From positions 124,001-188,000 of the forward strand of contig CAMQWJ010000002.1 of NCBI GenBank assembly GCA_947038515.1: 64,000 bases of DNA, in the 5' to 3' direction. The notes under the pieces are model-generated. The model was not told the origin of the DNA and did no database searches. It saw only the letters and a program-made list of their open reading frames with translations. A program made the position numbers and the translations under genes. Positions within the stretch are counted from its first letter, which is position 1; each line of letters begins with the position of its first letter. The stretch comes from an uncultured Fusobacteriaceae bacterium. GTDB taxonomy: Bacteria > Fusobacteriota > Fusobacteriia > Fusobacteriales > Fusobacteriaceae. Below, piece by piece: positions 18,913 through 28,584 of this stretch.

Positions 18913-21570
18913 TTAATTTTTTACTTTCTTCAATTTATTTTTTTTAAATCTAGCTCTATTTTCACTAATCTCTTCTTTTGTTCTTTCTTCCTCATTTATT
19001 AAAGCTGCTCTTGCACTTGCTATTATTGCTATTGGAACTCTAAAAGGTGAACAACTTATATAATCCAAATTTATTTTATCAAAAAATTCTATACTTTTAG
19101 TATCTCCACCATGCTCGCCACAAACTCCTGATTTTAAACTTTTATTTACTTTCTTTCCTAATTCAGTAGCTATAACCACTAACTTTCCTACACCTCTTAC
19201 ATCAATACTTTGAAACGGATCTCTCTTTAGTATATCTTTTTCCTTATAGTGTTCAATAAATTTAGTAGAATCATCTCTTGATATCCCATAAGTAGTTTGA
19301 GTTAAGTCATTTGTTCCAAATGAGAAGAATTCACTTTCTAAAGCTATTTCATCAGCAATTAGACACGCTCTTGGTAATTCCATCATAGTTCCTAATTTAT
19401 ATTCTATTCTTTTTTCTTTTTTCTTAAATACTTTTTCTATCTCTTTAACAACTAGTTTTTTTATGTATTTAAATTCACTTATTCCACCAATAAAAGGTAT
19501 CATTATTTCTAGCTTTACTTTTATTCCTTCCTCTTCACACTGAATAGCAGCTTCAATAATTGATCTACTTTGCATTTCATATATTTCTGGGAAAGTTACA
19601 GCAAGTCTACATCCTCTATGACCAATCATTGGATTAACTTCTTTTAGTTCGTTTATTCGATTTATAACATTTTTAGTAGAAATTTCCATTATTTTTGATA
19701 ATTTTTCAATATCTGAAGAAGTTTTAGGTAAAAACTCATGAAAAGGAGGATCTAAAAGTCGAACATTTAATAAGTCTCCTTCTAATGCTGTAAAGATTTC
19801 ATAAAAATCTTTTTTTTGTAAAATCCTAAGTTTTTTTAATGCTTTTTTTCTTTCTTCGTTATCTTTAGATAATATCATTTCTCTAACAGCCCATATTTTT
19901 TGCTCTTCAAAGAACATATGTTCTGTTCTACAAAGCCCTACCCCTTGTGCACCAAATTTTTTACCATTTTTTATATCCGATACAGTATCTGCATTCATTC
20001 TAACATCTAATCTTTTTATTTTTGTACACCACTTCATAAAAGTTTTCATATCTTCATTTAATTCAGGTTTTTTAAGTGGAATTTCACCCAAATATATATT
20101 ACCGTTATATCCATCAATAGAGATTATATCTCCACAATTTATTTTTAAGTCTTCTATTACCATTTTTTTCTTTTTTTCATTTATTTTTATATTTTCGCAA
20201 CCAATAATACAACATTTCCCCATTCCTCTAGCAACAACTGCACCATGTGAAGTTGCTCCACCTTTTACAGTTACTATTCCCTTTGCTAAATTCATTCCTT
20301 TTATATCTTCAGGGGAAGTTTCTACTCTAACAAGTATCCAATCCTCTCCTGATACTATGTCTTCTGTACAGAATGCAACTTTCCCTACAGCTACTCCAGC
20401 CGAACCTGGAATTCCCTTGTATATTACTTCTTTATTTTTTAATTCTTTTTCATCAAAACTTCCATTTAAAACTTGTGATAACATACTAGGATCCACCATT
20501 AAAATAGCATCCTTTTCTGTAATTACCTTTTCTTTTACTAAATCAACTGCAATTTTCAAAGAAGCTTGAGGTGCTCTTTTTCCATTTCTTGTTTGTAAAA
20601 TAAAAAGTTTTCCATTTTCAACAGTAAACTCTATATCTTGCATATCTTTATATATTTTTTCTAACTTTTTAGTTATAGTTATAAATTCATCAAATATTTT
20701 AGGTAATTTAAGTTTTAAAGTTTCAATTTTTTGAGGTGTCTTTATCCCAGCTACTATGTCCTCACCTTGCGCTTCTAATAAGTATTCACCATAAACTACA
20801 TTTTCACCAGTGGAAGGATTTCTTGTAAATGCCACTCCAGTTCCAGACAGTTCATTTAAATTTCCAAATACCATTTCTTGAATTACAACTGCAGTTCCTA
20901 AATCATCACTAATATTATTAATTTGTCTGTAATATTTTGACCTTTCAGTATTCCATGAATTAAAAATTGCATCTACAGCTAATAATATTTGATCTTGAGG
21001 AGAATCTGGAAATTTTTTCTTTGTTTCTTTCAAATATATATTTTTTAACTCTTTTATTATTCCAATATAATCTATACTTCCATCTTTTTTTATGAATTTT
21101 TCATCATTTTTAACATCATGAAAAAGTTGTTTATCTATTTTTTTAACAATCTCACTAAACATCTCAACAAAACGAATATAGCTTTCATAAACAAATTTTT
21201 CTTTTCCTGTTACTTCTATTAGTCTAGTTGCAACCTCATCATTTAAACCTAAGTTCAATATAGTATCCATCATTCCTGGCATTGAAACTGGTGCCCCTGA
21301 TCTTACTGATACTAATAAAGGTACTTCTGCTCCATTAAATTTTTTACCTGTCTGAATCTCTAATTTTCCAATTTCTTCAAAAATTTCATTTTTTAATTCT
21401 TCACTAAGTTTATTTTTACTTTTAAAATACTCATTACAAGCAACTGTTGTTATAATCATTCCATTTGGTATAGGTAACCCATTCTTTTTCATCGATACTA
21501 AGTTAGCACCTTTTCCACCTAAAATATCTTTAGTTCCATTACAATCATCAAATACAAATACTTTTTTCAT
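18913..21570 (-). CDS. ppdK: Pyruvate, phosphate dikinase
   Basis: Interconverts pyruvate + ATP + Pi and PEP + AMP + PPi (885 aa). N-terminal ATP-grasp domain begins GGKGANL near residue 18. The swivelling phosphohistidine domain has GGATSHGAVVARGMGK with the catalytic His near residue 440. The C-terminal PEP/pyruvate barrel has GTNDLTQTTYG and the catalytic Cys in SGVCGEHGGD near residue 815. Length is normal. It starts 41 bp after the CBS-domain regulator on the same strand, a pairing that suggests the regulator controls it. It could act in gluconeogenic or PPi-linked glycolytic direction. Confidence 0.97.
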   Translation of the reverse strand: MKKVFVFDDCNGTKDILGGKGANLVSMKKNGLPIPNGMIITTVACNEYFKSKNKLSEELKNEIFEEIGKLEIQTGKKFNGAEVPLLVSVRSGAPVSMPGMMDTILNLGLNDEVATRLIEVTGKEKFVYESYIRFVEMFSEIVKKIDKQLFHDVKNDEKFIKKDGSIDYIGIIKELKNIYLKETKKKFPDSPQDQILLAVDAIFNSWNTERSKYYRQINNISDDLGTAVVIQEMVFGNLNELSGTGVAFTRNPSTGENVVYGEYLLEAQGEDIVAGIKTPQKIETLKLKLPKIFDEFITITKKLEKIYKDMQDIEFTVENGKLFILQTRNGKRAPQASLKIAVDLVKEKVITEKDAILMVDPSMLSQVLNGSFDEKELKNKEVIYKGIPGSAGVAVGKVAFCTEDIVSGEDWILVRVETSPEDIKGMNLAKGIVTVKGGATSHGAVVARGMGKCCIIGCENIKINEKKKKMVIEDLKINCGDIISIDGYNGNIYLGEIPLKKPELNEDMKTFMKWCTKIKRLDVRMNADTVSDIKNGKKFGAQGVGLCRTEHMFFEEQKIWAVREMILSKDNEERKKALKKLRILQKKDFYEIFTALEGDLLNVRLLDPPFHEFLPKTSSDIEKLSKIMEISTKNVINRINELKEVNPMIGHRGCRLAVTFPEIYEMQSRSIIEAAIQCEEEGIKVKLEIMIPFIGGISEFKYIKKLVVKEIEKVFKKKEKRIEYKLGTMMELPRACLIADEIALESEFFSFGTNDLTQTTYGISRDDSTKFIEHYKEKDILKRDPFQSIDVRGVGKLVVIATELGKKVNKSLKSGVCGEHGGDTKSIEFFDKINLDYISCSPFRVPIAIIASARAALINEEERTKEEISENRARFKKNKLKKVKN

Positions 21571-21611
21571 TAACTCCTCCTTAATAAATTTAAATACCTT
21601 TATATTAATTA

Positions 21612-22238
21612 TTATTCTGAATACTTTAAAGTGTTTATTTTATTTATTTCAAAAAAATATTTAGTAATATTAGTTTTAGTGAATCTACCTACAATCAAAT
21701 ATTTTATTTTATTGTTTTCTTTCTCAACTTTAACAATGGGCAAAGAATCAATTTCATGATTTATCAACTTTTTTACACCCTCTATTATTAGATCATCCTC
21801 TTCAGAAAAAATAAGATTAGGCATTCTTGTCATAATAATATTTATAGGAATTTTATTTAGTTCTTTTCCTGTCATTGCTATTTTTAAAAGATCTTTTCTC
21901 GAAACTATTCCAACAAGTGAATCTTTTTTTACTACGAATAATGTTCCTACATCTTTTTTAAACATATAAAGAATAGTTTCGTAGACTGTTTTTTCATAAT
22001 CTACACTAATTGGTGGGCTCATTAACTCTTTAATTTTAGTTTTACTCTTCTCTTGAGGGTTATATGAATACCCCATCTTAGGTTTTGAAATAAGTATTTT
22101 ACTTTTAACCAAAAAAGAAAAATCTGTTCTCAGTGCTGAACGTGTTAATGATAATTCTACAGATATTTTTTCACCTGAAATTATTACATTTTTTTTTACA
22201 ATCTCTATAATTTTTTGTTGTCGTTCTGTCAATTCCAA
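21612..22238 (-). CDS. HTH and twin-CBS-domain transcriptional regulator (CcpN-like)
   Basis: 208 aa. An N-terminal winged HTH (about residues 5-60, LTERQQKIIEIV then SLTRSALRTDFSFL) is followed by two CBS domains (about 75-130 and 135-195), the layout of CcpN of Bacillus, which senses adenine nucleotides and represses gluconeogenic genes. Location directly ahead of ppdK, itself a PEP-forming enzyme, fits that role. TTG start with AAAGGAG upstream. Two copies of AGTGTACACT flank its promoter, suggesting autoregulation. Confidence 0.85.
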   Translation of the reverse strand: MELTERQQKIIEIVKKNVIISGEKISVELSLTRSALRTDFSFLVKSKILISKPKMGYSYNPQEKSKTKIKELMSPPISVDYEKTVYETILYMFKKDVGTLFVVKKDSLVGIVSRKDLLKIAMTGKELNKIPINIIMTRMPNLIFSEEDDLIIEGVKKLINHEIDSLPIVKVEKENNKIKYLIVGRFTKTNITKYFFEINKINTLKYSE

Positions 22239-22253
22239 AAAACCACTCCTTTA

Positions 22254-22343
22254 AGTGTACACTGTTTTTATTTCTTTGTTTACTCAACTGAGTATATCAT
22301 ATTTAAGATAAAAAGCAAACTATTTTTTCCAATAGTGTACACT
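22254..22343 (-). promoter_or_regulatory. Promoter flanked by two AGTGTACACT palindromes
   Basis: Perfect 10-bp palindromes AGTGTACACT lie at 22254-22263 and 22334-22343, 80 bp apart. Their flanks mirror each other (TTAAGTGTACACT versus AGTGTACACTTAA). Between them the minus strand has TTGCTT and TATACT 16 bp apart. They are good candidates for operators of the CBS-HTH regulator encoded just downstream. Confidence 0.65.
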
Positions 22344-22364
22344 TAAAAATTATGTTTTTATCTA

Positions 22365-22423
22365 AATAAATAAAAAAGAATTCTAACAGTTAAAATAACT
22401 CTTAAAATTCTTTTTTATTTATT
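22365..22423. terminator. Terminator of the lysine/DAP operon
   Basis: An 18-bp perfect stem, 22365-22382 with 22406-22423, containing A6 and T6 runs. It overlaps the last codons of the aminotransferase gene and separates the lysine operon from the ppdK regulator. Confidence 0.85.
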
Positions 22424-23570
22424 TTTTAAAAAATCGTCTTAATCTATTTATAGCCTCTAAAAGTATTGTTTTTTCTTGTATTAAAGAGATTCTTACAAAT
22501 CCTTCCATACTAAAAGCAATTCCAGGTATTAAAACAACTTTTTCTTCTTCTAAAAATTTCAAACAAAAATCATAACTATCTTTAAATCCCAATTCTTTAA
22601 GAGGTAAAAATATATAGATCCCTCCCTCTGGTTTTATTGGATTTAATCCTATTTTTTTTAATTCATCATATACTACTTTAGAACGTTCACTATAAATTTT
22701 TAGATTTTCACTAATATCTTGACATTTTTTTAATGCAATTATTGCACCATACTGTGAAATAATCGGAGGTGAAGTCACTGTATATTGATGAATTTTTAAT
22801 AATTCATTTCTGATTTTTTTACTTGTAATTAAATAACCAATCCTCCACCCTGTTAAAGAATGAGATTTAGAAAAACTATTTACAACTATTACATTTTCTC
22901 GATACTCATCAGATAAAAAACTATTAAAAGATTTTTCAAAAACAATTTCACTATATACTTCATCACTAATTAAAAATAAATTATTTTTTTTGGCAAATTC
23001 TAATATTTCATCTCTATTTTTTTTAGAAAGAACTACTCCTGAAGGATTACAAGGATAATTCAAGACTATTGCTCTTGTCTTATCTGTTAAATTCTCTTCC
23101 AATAATTCTACAGTAAGCTGATAACCAGTTTTTTCAGTATCAATTTTTATCAGAGTTCCACCTCTCAACTTTATAACAGGTTCATATCCCGAATATATGG
23201 GAACTCCACATAAAACTTCATCACCTTTTTGAATAATAGCATTTAAAGTTGTTGAAAGTGCTTCAGTTGAACCAACTGTCACCAAAATTTCTTCTGGAGT
23301 CACTGATACAGAATATTTTTCAGAATGATATTTTGCAATTTCTTTTCTCAATTCTAATACTCCTCCCAGTTGGGGATAAGTAAGAGGAGATGATTGCATA
23401 TATTTCACAGTTTCATCAATTATTATTTTAGGTTGGGGTAAATCAGGTTCTCCAACAGCTAAATTTATTATAGGCTTATCCACAGTTCCTACTATTTTCT
23501 TAGCTTCTTCAGAAAATTTTCTAATTATTGAAATTTCTATTTGATTTAAATATGGATTTAATTTTAGCAT
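22419..23570 (-). CDS. PLP-dependent class I/II aminotransferase, probable N-acetyl-DAP aminotransferase
   Basis: Fold-type I aminotransferase (383 aa). The PLP lysine lies in NSFSKSHSLTGWRIGY near residue 235, with NYPCNPSG near 170 and SDEVYSEI near 200. By operon position after dapH it should transfer the amino group to N-acetyl-2-amino-6-oxopimelate, the step done by PatA-like enzymes in the acetylase pathway. Sequence alone would also allow aspartate or another substrate. Last gene of the operon; AGGAGG upstream. Confidence 0.82.
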   Translation of the reverse strand: MLKLNPYLNQIEISIIRKFSEEAKKIVGTVDKPIINLAVGEPDLPQPKIIIDETVKYMQSSPLTYPQLGGVLELRKEIAKYHSEKYSVSVTPEEILVTVGSTEALSTTLNAIIQKGDEVLCGVPIYSGYEPVIKLRGGTLIKIDTEKTGYQLTVELLEENLTDKTRAIVLNYPCNPSGVVLSKKNRDEILEFAKKNNLFLISDEVYSEIVFEKSFNSFLSDEYRENVIVVNSFSKSHSLTGWRIGYLITSKKIRNELLKIHQYTVTSPPIISQYGAIIALKKCQDISENLKIYSERSKVVYDELKKIGLNPIKPEGGIYIFLPLKELGFKDSYDFCLKFLEEEKVVLIPGIAFSMEGFVRISLIQEKTILLEAINRLRRFFKK

Positions 23571-23587
23571 AATTTCCCCTCCTTAAA

Positions 23588-24307
23588 CTATATTTTTCTT
23601 AAATCATCTATAAGTTCTGTTTTATCTTCTGTTTTTTTATCTTTGTTTTTTATTATTACTGCTGGATTTCCACCTACAACTACACCTGCAGGCACATCTT
23701 TTAAAACTATTGCTCCTGCTCCAACAACTGATCCTTTTCCTATTCTCACTCCTTCTATAATCACTGCATTAGCACCAATAACTACATTATCTTCAATTAT
23801 TACAGGAGTTGCACTTGGTGGCTCTACCACTCCTGCCAGTACAGTTCCAGCTCCAATATGACAATTATTACCAACAACTGCTCTTCCTCCTAAAATAGCT
23901 CCCATATCAATCATGGTTCCTGAACCAACTTTTGCTCCTATATTGATTACTGCTCCCATCATAATAACTGCATTATCTCCTATCTCTACCATATCTCTAA
24001 TAATTGAACCAGGTTCAATTCGAGCATTTATCCCTACTTTATTAAGAAGTGGTATGGCAGAATTTCGTCTATCATTTTCAATATAATAATCTTTAATTTT
24101 ATCTTTATTTAGTTCAATTATATCTTTTATAATTGAATATTCACCAATTAATATATAAGAATTATTAGAACCAAAAACTTTTATTTCCTTTGTATCTATT
24201 TTTGAAAAATCTATATCCGTATTAATATAAACTTTTACAGGTGTAACCTTTTTAGACTCTTTTATAAACTTAACTATCTCTTCACCATGATTTATAATAT
24301 TATTCAT
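23588..24307 (-). CDS. dapH: Tetrahydrodipicolinate N-acetyltransferase
   Basis: Acetylates tetrahydrodipicolinate, committing to the acetylase branch of DAP/lysine synthesis. Left-handed beta-helix hexapeptide repeats are obvious from about residue 90 ([20 protein letters not shown] and onwards), with the family's N-terminal alpha/beta domain. 239 aa from this start. ATG 24307 is preferred over ATG 24313 because GGAGG directly abuts the latter. Follows dapB by 23 bp. Confidence 0.93.
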   Translation of the reverse strand: MNNIINHGEEIVKFIKESKKVTPVKVYINTDIDFSKIDTKEIKVFGSNNSYILIGEYSIIKDIIELNKDKIKDYYIENDRRNSAIPLLNKVGINARIEPGSIIRDMVEIGDNAVIMMGAVINIGAKVGSGTMIDMGAILGGRAVVGNNCHIGAGTVLAGVVEPPSATPVIIEDNVVIGANAVIIEGVRIGKGSVVGAGAIVLKDVPAGVVVGGNPAVIIKNKDKKTEDKTELIDDLRKI

Positions 24308-24330
24308 TAACATCCTCCATTTTCAATTTT

Positions 24331-25056
24331 TTAAAAAAGTAAATCTTTCATTGTATATAATCCCGGTTTTTTATGAGCTAACCAGATTGCTCCCTTTATT
24401 GCCCCATTTATAAAAATTTTTTTAGAATGTGCTTCGTGTTTTATTTCAATAATCTCATCTTCACCGGCAAATATAACTGAGTGCTCGCCAACAATGGTTC
24501 CACCTCTGATGCTATGAACTCCTATCTCATCCTTTTCACGTTTTTCCATTCCAACTCTACCATAACTATATTTTTTCTTTTGATTTAAAGATTCATTAAT
24601 TTTTTCAAGTAAAGTTTTTGCTGTTCCACTTGGAGAATCCATTTTTTTATTATGATGTTTTTCAATAATTTCAATGTCCCATTCTTCTAGAACTGGAACT
24701 ATATGTGCCATTATCTCATTTAACAAATTAATACCTAGAGATGTATTTGTAGCCATCAATATAGGAATTTCTTTAGATACTCTTTTTATTTCATTAATAT
24801 CTTCAGAACTATATCCAGTAGTGGCTATCAATACAGAAATTTTATTTTGTAACGAATATTTTAACAACTCTTTTAAATTATCAACATGAGAAAAATCAAT
24901 TATTACATCAGGTTTTTCAGGAAGCAAATTAAAATTCTCAAAGCAATGTTCAGAATTTCTATCAACTACTCCAATGAAGTCTTCACCTAATTTTAATTTT
25001 AAAGTTTCACTTAAAAGTTTTCCCATAGCACCATAGCCACAAACTGCAATTTTCAT
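24331..25056 (-). CDS. dapB: 4-hydroxy-tetrahydrodipicolinate reductase
   Basis: NAD(P)H-dependent reductase (241 aa). Nucleotide-binding CGYGAMGK at residues 6-13, the catalytic EKHHNKKMDSPSGTA segment near 125-140, and TIVGEHSVIFAGEDE near 180 are all family signatures. It begins one base after the dapA stop, so translation is coupled. Third step after aspartate semialdehyde in the DAP pathway. Confidence 0.95.
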   Translation of the reverse strand: MKIAVCGYGAMGKLLSETLKLKLGEDFIGVVDRNSEHCFENFNLLPEKPDVIIDFSHVDNLKELLKYSLQNKISVLIATTGYSSEDINEIKRVSKEIPILMATNTSLGINLLNEIMAHIVPVLEEWDIEIIEKHHNKKMDSPSGTAKTLLEKINESLNQKKKYSYGRVGMEKREKDEIGVHSIRGGTIVGEHSVIFAGEDEIIEIKHEAHSKKIFINGAIKGAIWLAHKKPGLYTMKDLLF

Positions 25057-25057
25057 T

Positions 25058-25948
25058 TTATTCCTCTTTATAAATATTTATTTTTTTCATTTCTTCTTTT
25101 AATATCAGTAATCCTTGTGAACTTATTTCATATAATGGCATTCTATATCCACCTACGTTCCACCCTAAAAGATTAAGAGCTTTTTTTATAGGAATTGGAT
25201 TTGTTTCCACAAATAGAGAATGAACAAAACCATTTAATTTTAGTTGTATTTTTCTCGATTCCTCTGTTTCTCCCTCTAAAAATTTAGAGACAATATTATG
25301 AGTTTCCAAAGGTAATATATTCGCTAGAACTGATACTACACCTTTTCCACCAATTGATATCATAGGTAAAATAATATCATCATTTCCTGAATAAAGATCA
25401 TATCTCTCTCCAAATACTCTAGCTATATTCATAGCATAAGTCATATCTCCACTGGCTTCTTTTATTGCAACAATATTTTCAATATTTTTTAATTGTTCTA
25501 AAACCTCTAAACTAATATTCATTCCTGTTCTTCCAGGTACATTATAAAGCATAATAGGCAGTTTTACTGAATTAGCTATTAATTTATAATGTTCTATAAG
25601 TCCCATTGTGTTTGTTTTATTATAATATGGAGTAATCACTAATAATCCATCAACGCCTAATTTTTCACTTTCTTGACTTTTTATAATTGCATTTTCTGTA
25701 TTATTTGAACCTGTTCCTGCAATAACAGGAATACGTTTACCCACATATTCAACAGTCTTTTTAATAAGAAGTAATTGCTCCTTTTCTGAAAGAGTCGATG
25801 CTTCACCTGTGGTTCCATTAATAATAATAGCTGCTGTTTTATTCAATATTTGAAATTCTATTAATTCTTTTAATTTTTCAAAATTAATTTCATTTTTTTC
25901 ATTAAATGGTGTTATTAAAGCTACTCCTGAACCAATAAACATTGACAT
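25058..25948 (-). CDS. dapA: 4-hydroxy-tetrahydrodipicolinate synthase
   Basis: Condenses pyruvate and aspartate semialdehyde (296 aa TIM barrel). GTTGEASTLS near residue 45, YNVPGRTGMNIS near 136 and the Schiff-base lysine in VAIKEASGD near 165 are present. Starts six bases after asd. In many bacteria this enzyme is lysine-inhibited; the sequence here does not settle that. Confidence 0.96.
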   Translation of the reverse strand: MSMFIGSGVALITPFNEKNEINFEKLKELIEFQILNKTAAIIINGTTGEASTLSEKEQLLLIKKTVEYVGKRIPVIAGTGSNNTENAIIKSQESEKLGVDGLLVITPYYNKTNTMGLIEHYKLIANSVKLPIMLYNVPGRTGMNISLEVLEQLKNIENIVAIKEASGDMTYAMNIARVFGERYDLYSGNDDIILPMISIGGKGVVSVLANILPLETHNIVSKFLEGETEESRKIQLKLNGFVHSLFVETNPIPIKKALNLLGWNVGGYRMPLYEISSQGLLILKEEMKKINIYKEE

Positions 25949-25954
25949 TATCCA

Positions 25955-26965
25955 TCACTCCTTTGATTTAGAATTCCAATTTGAAATTAGTAACTCCGCT
26001 ATTTGAATCGTATTAGTTGCTGCACCTTTCCTTATATTATCAGCTACTACCCATAAATTCAAGCCATTTTCAACACTTTCATCTCGTCTTATTCTTCCAA
26101 CAAATACATCATCTTTTCCTGTACTATTAATTGCCATAGGATAAATATTATTTGAAACATCATCTGATAAAACAATTCCTGAAGCTTCTGATAAATGTTT
26201 TTTTATCTCTTCAACATTAGGTTCTCTTAAAAATTCCACATTGATAGAAATTGAATGTGAATTCAAAACTGGAACACGAACACACGTTGCTGTTATTAAT
26301 AAATTAGGTTTTCCTAATATTTTTCTAGTTTCATCTATCATTTTTTTCTCTTCTTTAGTATATCCATTTTCTAAAAAAGTATCAATATGAGGTAGACAAT
26401 TATTAGCTATTGAGTGAGGATAATTTATAGCTTTTTCACCTTTCAATCCTTCCACAAGGTCTTTAACACCCTTAATACCACTTCCTGAAACAGCTTGATA
26501 TGTTGAAAAAACAATTCTTTTTATTCCATAAAGATCATCTAAAATTTTTAGTGGTAACACGGCTTGTATTGTTGAGCAATTAGGATTAGCAATTATTCCT
26601 TTGTTGCATAAGGCCATTTCAGGATTAACTTCTGGTACTACAAGTGGAATCTCTTCTAACATTCTCCAAGCACTACTATTATCTATTACAACTATCCCTT
26701 TTTTCTTTGCAATGGGTGCATAAATTTTACTTAATTCTCCCCCCATGGAAAATAGGACAATATCAATTTTTCTATCAAAAGATTTTTCATTTAATTCTTC
26801 TACTATTATTTCTTTTTCCATAAATACTATTTTTTTACCTGCTGATTTTTTAGAAGCAAAAAGGTATAAATTTTCAATAGGTAAATTTCTTTCTGATAAC
26901 ACTTCTAAAAAAGTAGTTCCTACCATCCCTGTTACCCCAGCTATTGCAATATTATATTTTTTCAT
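25955..26965 (-). CDS. asd: Aspartate-semialdehyde dehydrogenase
   Basis: Reduces aspartyl phosphate to the semialdehyde (336 aa). NADP-binding AGVTGMVGTTFLEVL at the N-terminus, catalytic Cys in NPNCSTIQAV near residue 130, and the substrate His region HSISINVEFLREP near 245. ATG with AGGAG upstream. A possible promoter precedes it, so it may be expressed both with lysC and independently. Confidence 0.96.
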   Translation of the reverse strand: MKKYNIAIAGVTGMVGTTFLEVLSERNLPIENLYLFASKKSAGKKIVFMEKEIIVEELNEKSFDRKIDIVLFSMGGELSKIYAPIAKKKGIVVIDNSSAWRMLEEIPLVVPEVNPEMALCNKGIIANPNCSTIQAVLPLKILDDLYGIKRIVFSTYQAVSGSGIKGVKDLVEGLKGEKAINYPHSIANNCLPHIDTFLENGYTKEEKKMIDETRKILGKPNLLITATCVRVPVLNSHSISINVEFLREPNVEEIKKHLSEASGIVLSDDVSNNIYPMAINSTGKDDVFVGRIRRDESVENGLNLWVVADNIRKGAATNTIQIAELLISNWNSKSKE

Positions 26966-26993
26966 ATTATCTCCTGTGTTTTTTATATATTTA

Positions 26994-27022
26994 ATTATAG
27001 CATATTAAAATCTAGTTTTAAA
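26994..27022 (-). promoter_or_regulatory. Possible internal promoter of asd-dap genes
   Basis: Minus-strand TTTAAA (27022-27017) and TATAAT (26999-26994) are 17 bp apart, giving a start about 22 nt before the asd ATG. The 135-bp lysC-asd gap also has a weak AGAAG-GAGA-CTTCT hairpin, which may partly terminate lysC transcripts. Confidence 0.4.
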
Positions 27023-27100
27023 GAAGTCTCCTTCTTTTTATCAGAAGCTAAATATACTTGTTTTCATATAAAATATTAATAAAACTTCAAAAATAAAAGA

Positions 27101-28318
27101 TTATAAAGAAAAGTTTTTTGCTAACTTCTCTACAAATTTTATAATATTAATTTTATTTATAATTACAGAGATAGATATTTCTGAAGTAGTACATTGATGA
27201 AAGCTAATTTCTGTCTCTGCTAAAGTCTCAAATACTTTTGCTGCAACTCCGAAATTACTAATCATTCCTATTCCAACAAGAGAAATTTTTCCTACATCTC
27301 TTCTTTTCCCTACAATAATATCAGGAAATTCTTTTTTCAATTCAACAAGAGATTTATCTAAAATTATTTCATCTGTTCCAGGACAAGTAAATGCTATATG
27401 TCCTTTGATATCACTAACATCACTTTGGGATATCATATCTACATTAATACCATTTTTAGCTAACAATGAAAATAAAATTGAAACATTTTTAGGAAAATTT
27501 GAAAACTGTTCAATTGATACCATGATAACATTCTCATTAATTGAAATTCCTGAAACCACTCTTTTTTCAATTATTTCATTCATATCACAAATATACGTTC
27601 CATTCTCTAGACTTAGTGTTTCTCCAACATATATTTTTACACCATATTTTTTTCCTATTTCAACAGCTCTAGCTTCCATAACTCCAGCTCCTAAATTTGC
27701 CATCTCCATCATCTCCTCATAAGAAATTTTATCTATTTTTTTTGCATCTTTATATACTCTGGGGTCTATACTATATATACCTTTTACATCTGTATATATT
27801 TCACAGTCACAATTTAGAGTAGCAGCCAATGCCACAGCACTTGTATCTGAGCCCCCACGTCCTAATGTTGTGGTATCCCCTATTATATTTATACCCTGAA
27901 ATCCAGCTACAACTACTATATAATCCTCATTTAAATATCTCTCTATAATTTTTGTATCTATTGTCTCTATCTTATTTTTTGTATGTGTTCCTGTAGTTTT
28001 TATAGCAACTTGAGACCCCGATAAAGAAATAGATTTAAGTCCTAAATTTTCAAGGGCTATACTTAATAATGCTATTGATTGTAATTCTCCAGTAGCCATA
28101 AGAGCATCAAGTTCTCTTGGATTAGGGCTCGGTGTTATCTCTTTTGCTAGTTCTATTAATTTATTAGTTGTTTTCCCCATAGCAGATAAAACAACTACAA
28201 TTTCACACTTTTCTCCTTTGAGTACATTATTCTTTCTCTCTAAAAGATGTTGTGCTATATTTTTTATCTTATCAATAGTAGCAACAGAACTTCCCCCATA
28301 TTTTTTCACTATTCTCAT
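27101..28318 (-). CDS. lysC: Aspartate kinase
   Basis: First enzyme of the aspartate family pathway (405 aa). KKYGGSSVA at the N-terminus and GRGGSDTSAVALAA near residue 150 mark the kinase domain; two ACT domains follow (about 265-405), so feedback inhibition by lysine or threonine is likely. The frame is open to a GTG at 28330, but AAGAGGTG is correctly spaced for ATG 28318. No lysine riboswitch is visible upstream. Confidence 0.94.
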   Translation of the reverse strand: MRIVKKYGGSSVATIDKIKNIAQHLLERKNNVLKGEKCEIVVVLSAMGKTTNKLIELAKEITPSPNPRELDALMATGELQSIALLSIALENLGLKSISLSGSQVAIKTTGTHTKNKIETIDTKIIERYLNEDYIVVVAGFQGINIIGDTTTLGRGGSDTSAVALAATLNCDCEIYTDVKGIYSIDPRVYKDAKKIDKISYEEMMEMANLGAGVMEARAVEIGKKYGVKIYVGETLSLENGTYICDMNEIIEKRVVSGISINENVIMVSIEQFSNFPKNVSILFSLLAKNGINVDMISQSDVSDIKGHIAFTCPGTDEIILDKSLVELKKEFPDIIVGKRRDVGKISLVGIGMISNFGVAAKVFETLAETEISFHQCTTSEISISVIINKINIIKFVEKLAKNFSL

Positions 28319-28457
28319 TTTAGAATTCACCTCTTAAATTAAATATTATAATATAATATTAGCGTATCATATGTAGTAAAATTAGTCAAAATATAAGTAA
28401 GCATTTCATTATTATTTTATTCAAAATACTCTTTATTTTCTTTTTTATATAATTTTC

Positions 28458-28584
28458 TTACATTTTTTCAAATAATAATGTAAAATAAAATCATCTAAAA
28501 ACTTATTTTAGATTTCAACTCTAATTTCAACTCTATAAAATAAGGAGGCCATGATATAAAAATATAATTTTATATCATAAAAAA
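28458..28584 (+). promoter_or_regulatory. Promoter and unusual leader of the M20 deacetylase gene
   Basis: TTACAT (28458-28463) and TAAAAT (28481-28486) are 17 bp apart. The leader then has a small hairpin (ATCTAAAA/TTTTAGAT, 28493-28513 region), a tandem 12-bp repeat ATTTCAACTCTA (28512-28523, 28524-28535) and AAGGAGG (28542-28548). An 11-bp hairpin follows, ATGATATAAAA (28551-28561) with TTTTATATCAT (28568-28578), and then the ATG at 28585. Without the hairpin the SD-to-ATG gap would be 8 nt. Confidence 0.55.

Noticed and set aside
28319-28584. Lysine riboswitch upstream of lysC
   Set aside because: No L-box core motifs are present in the short AT-rich divergent region.
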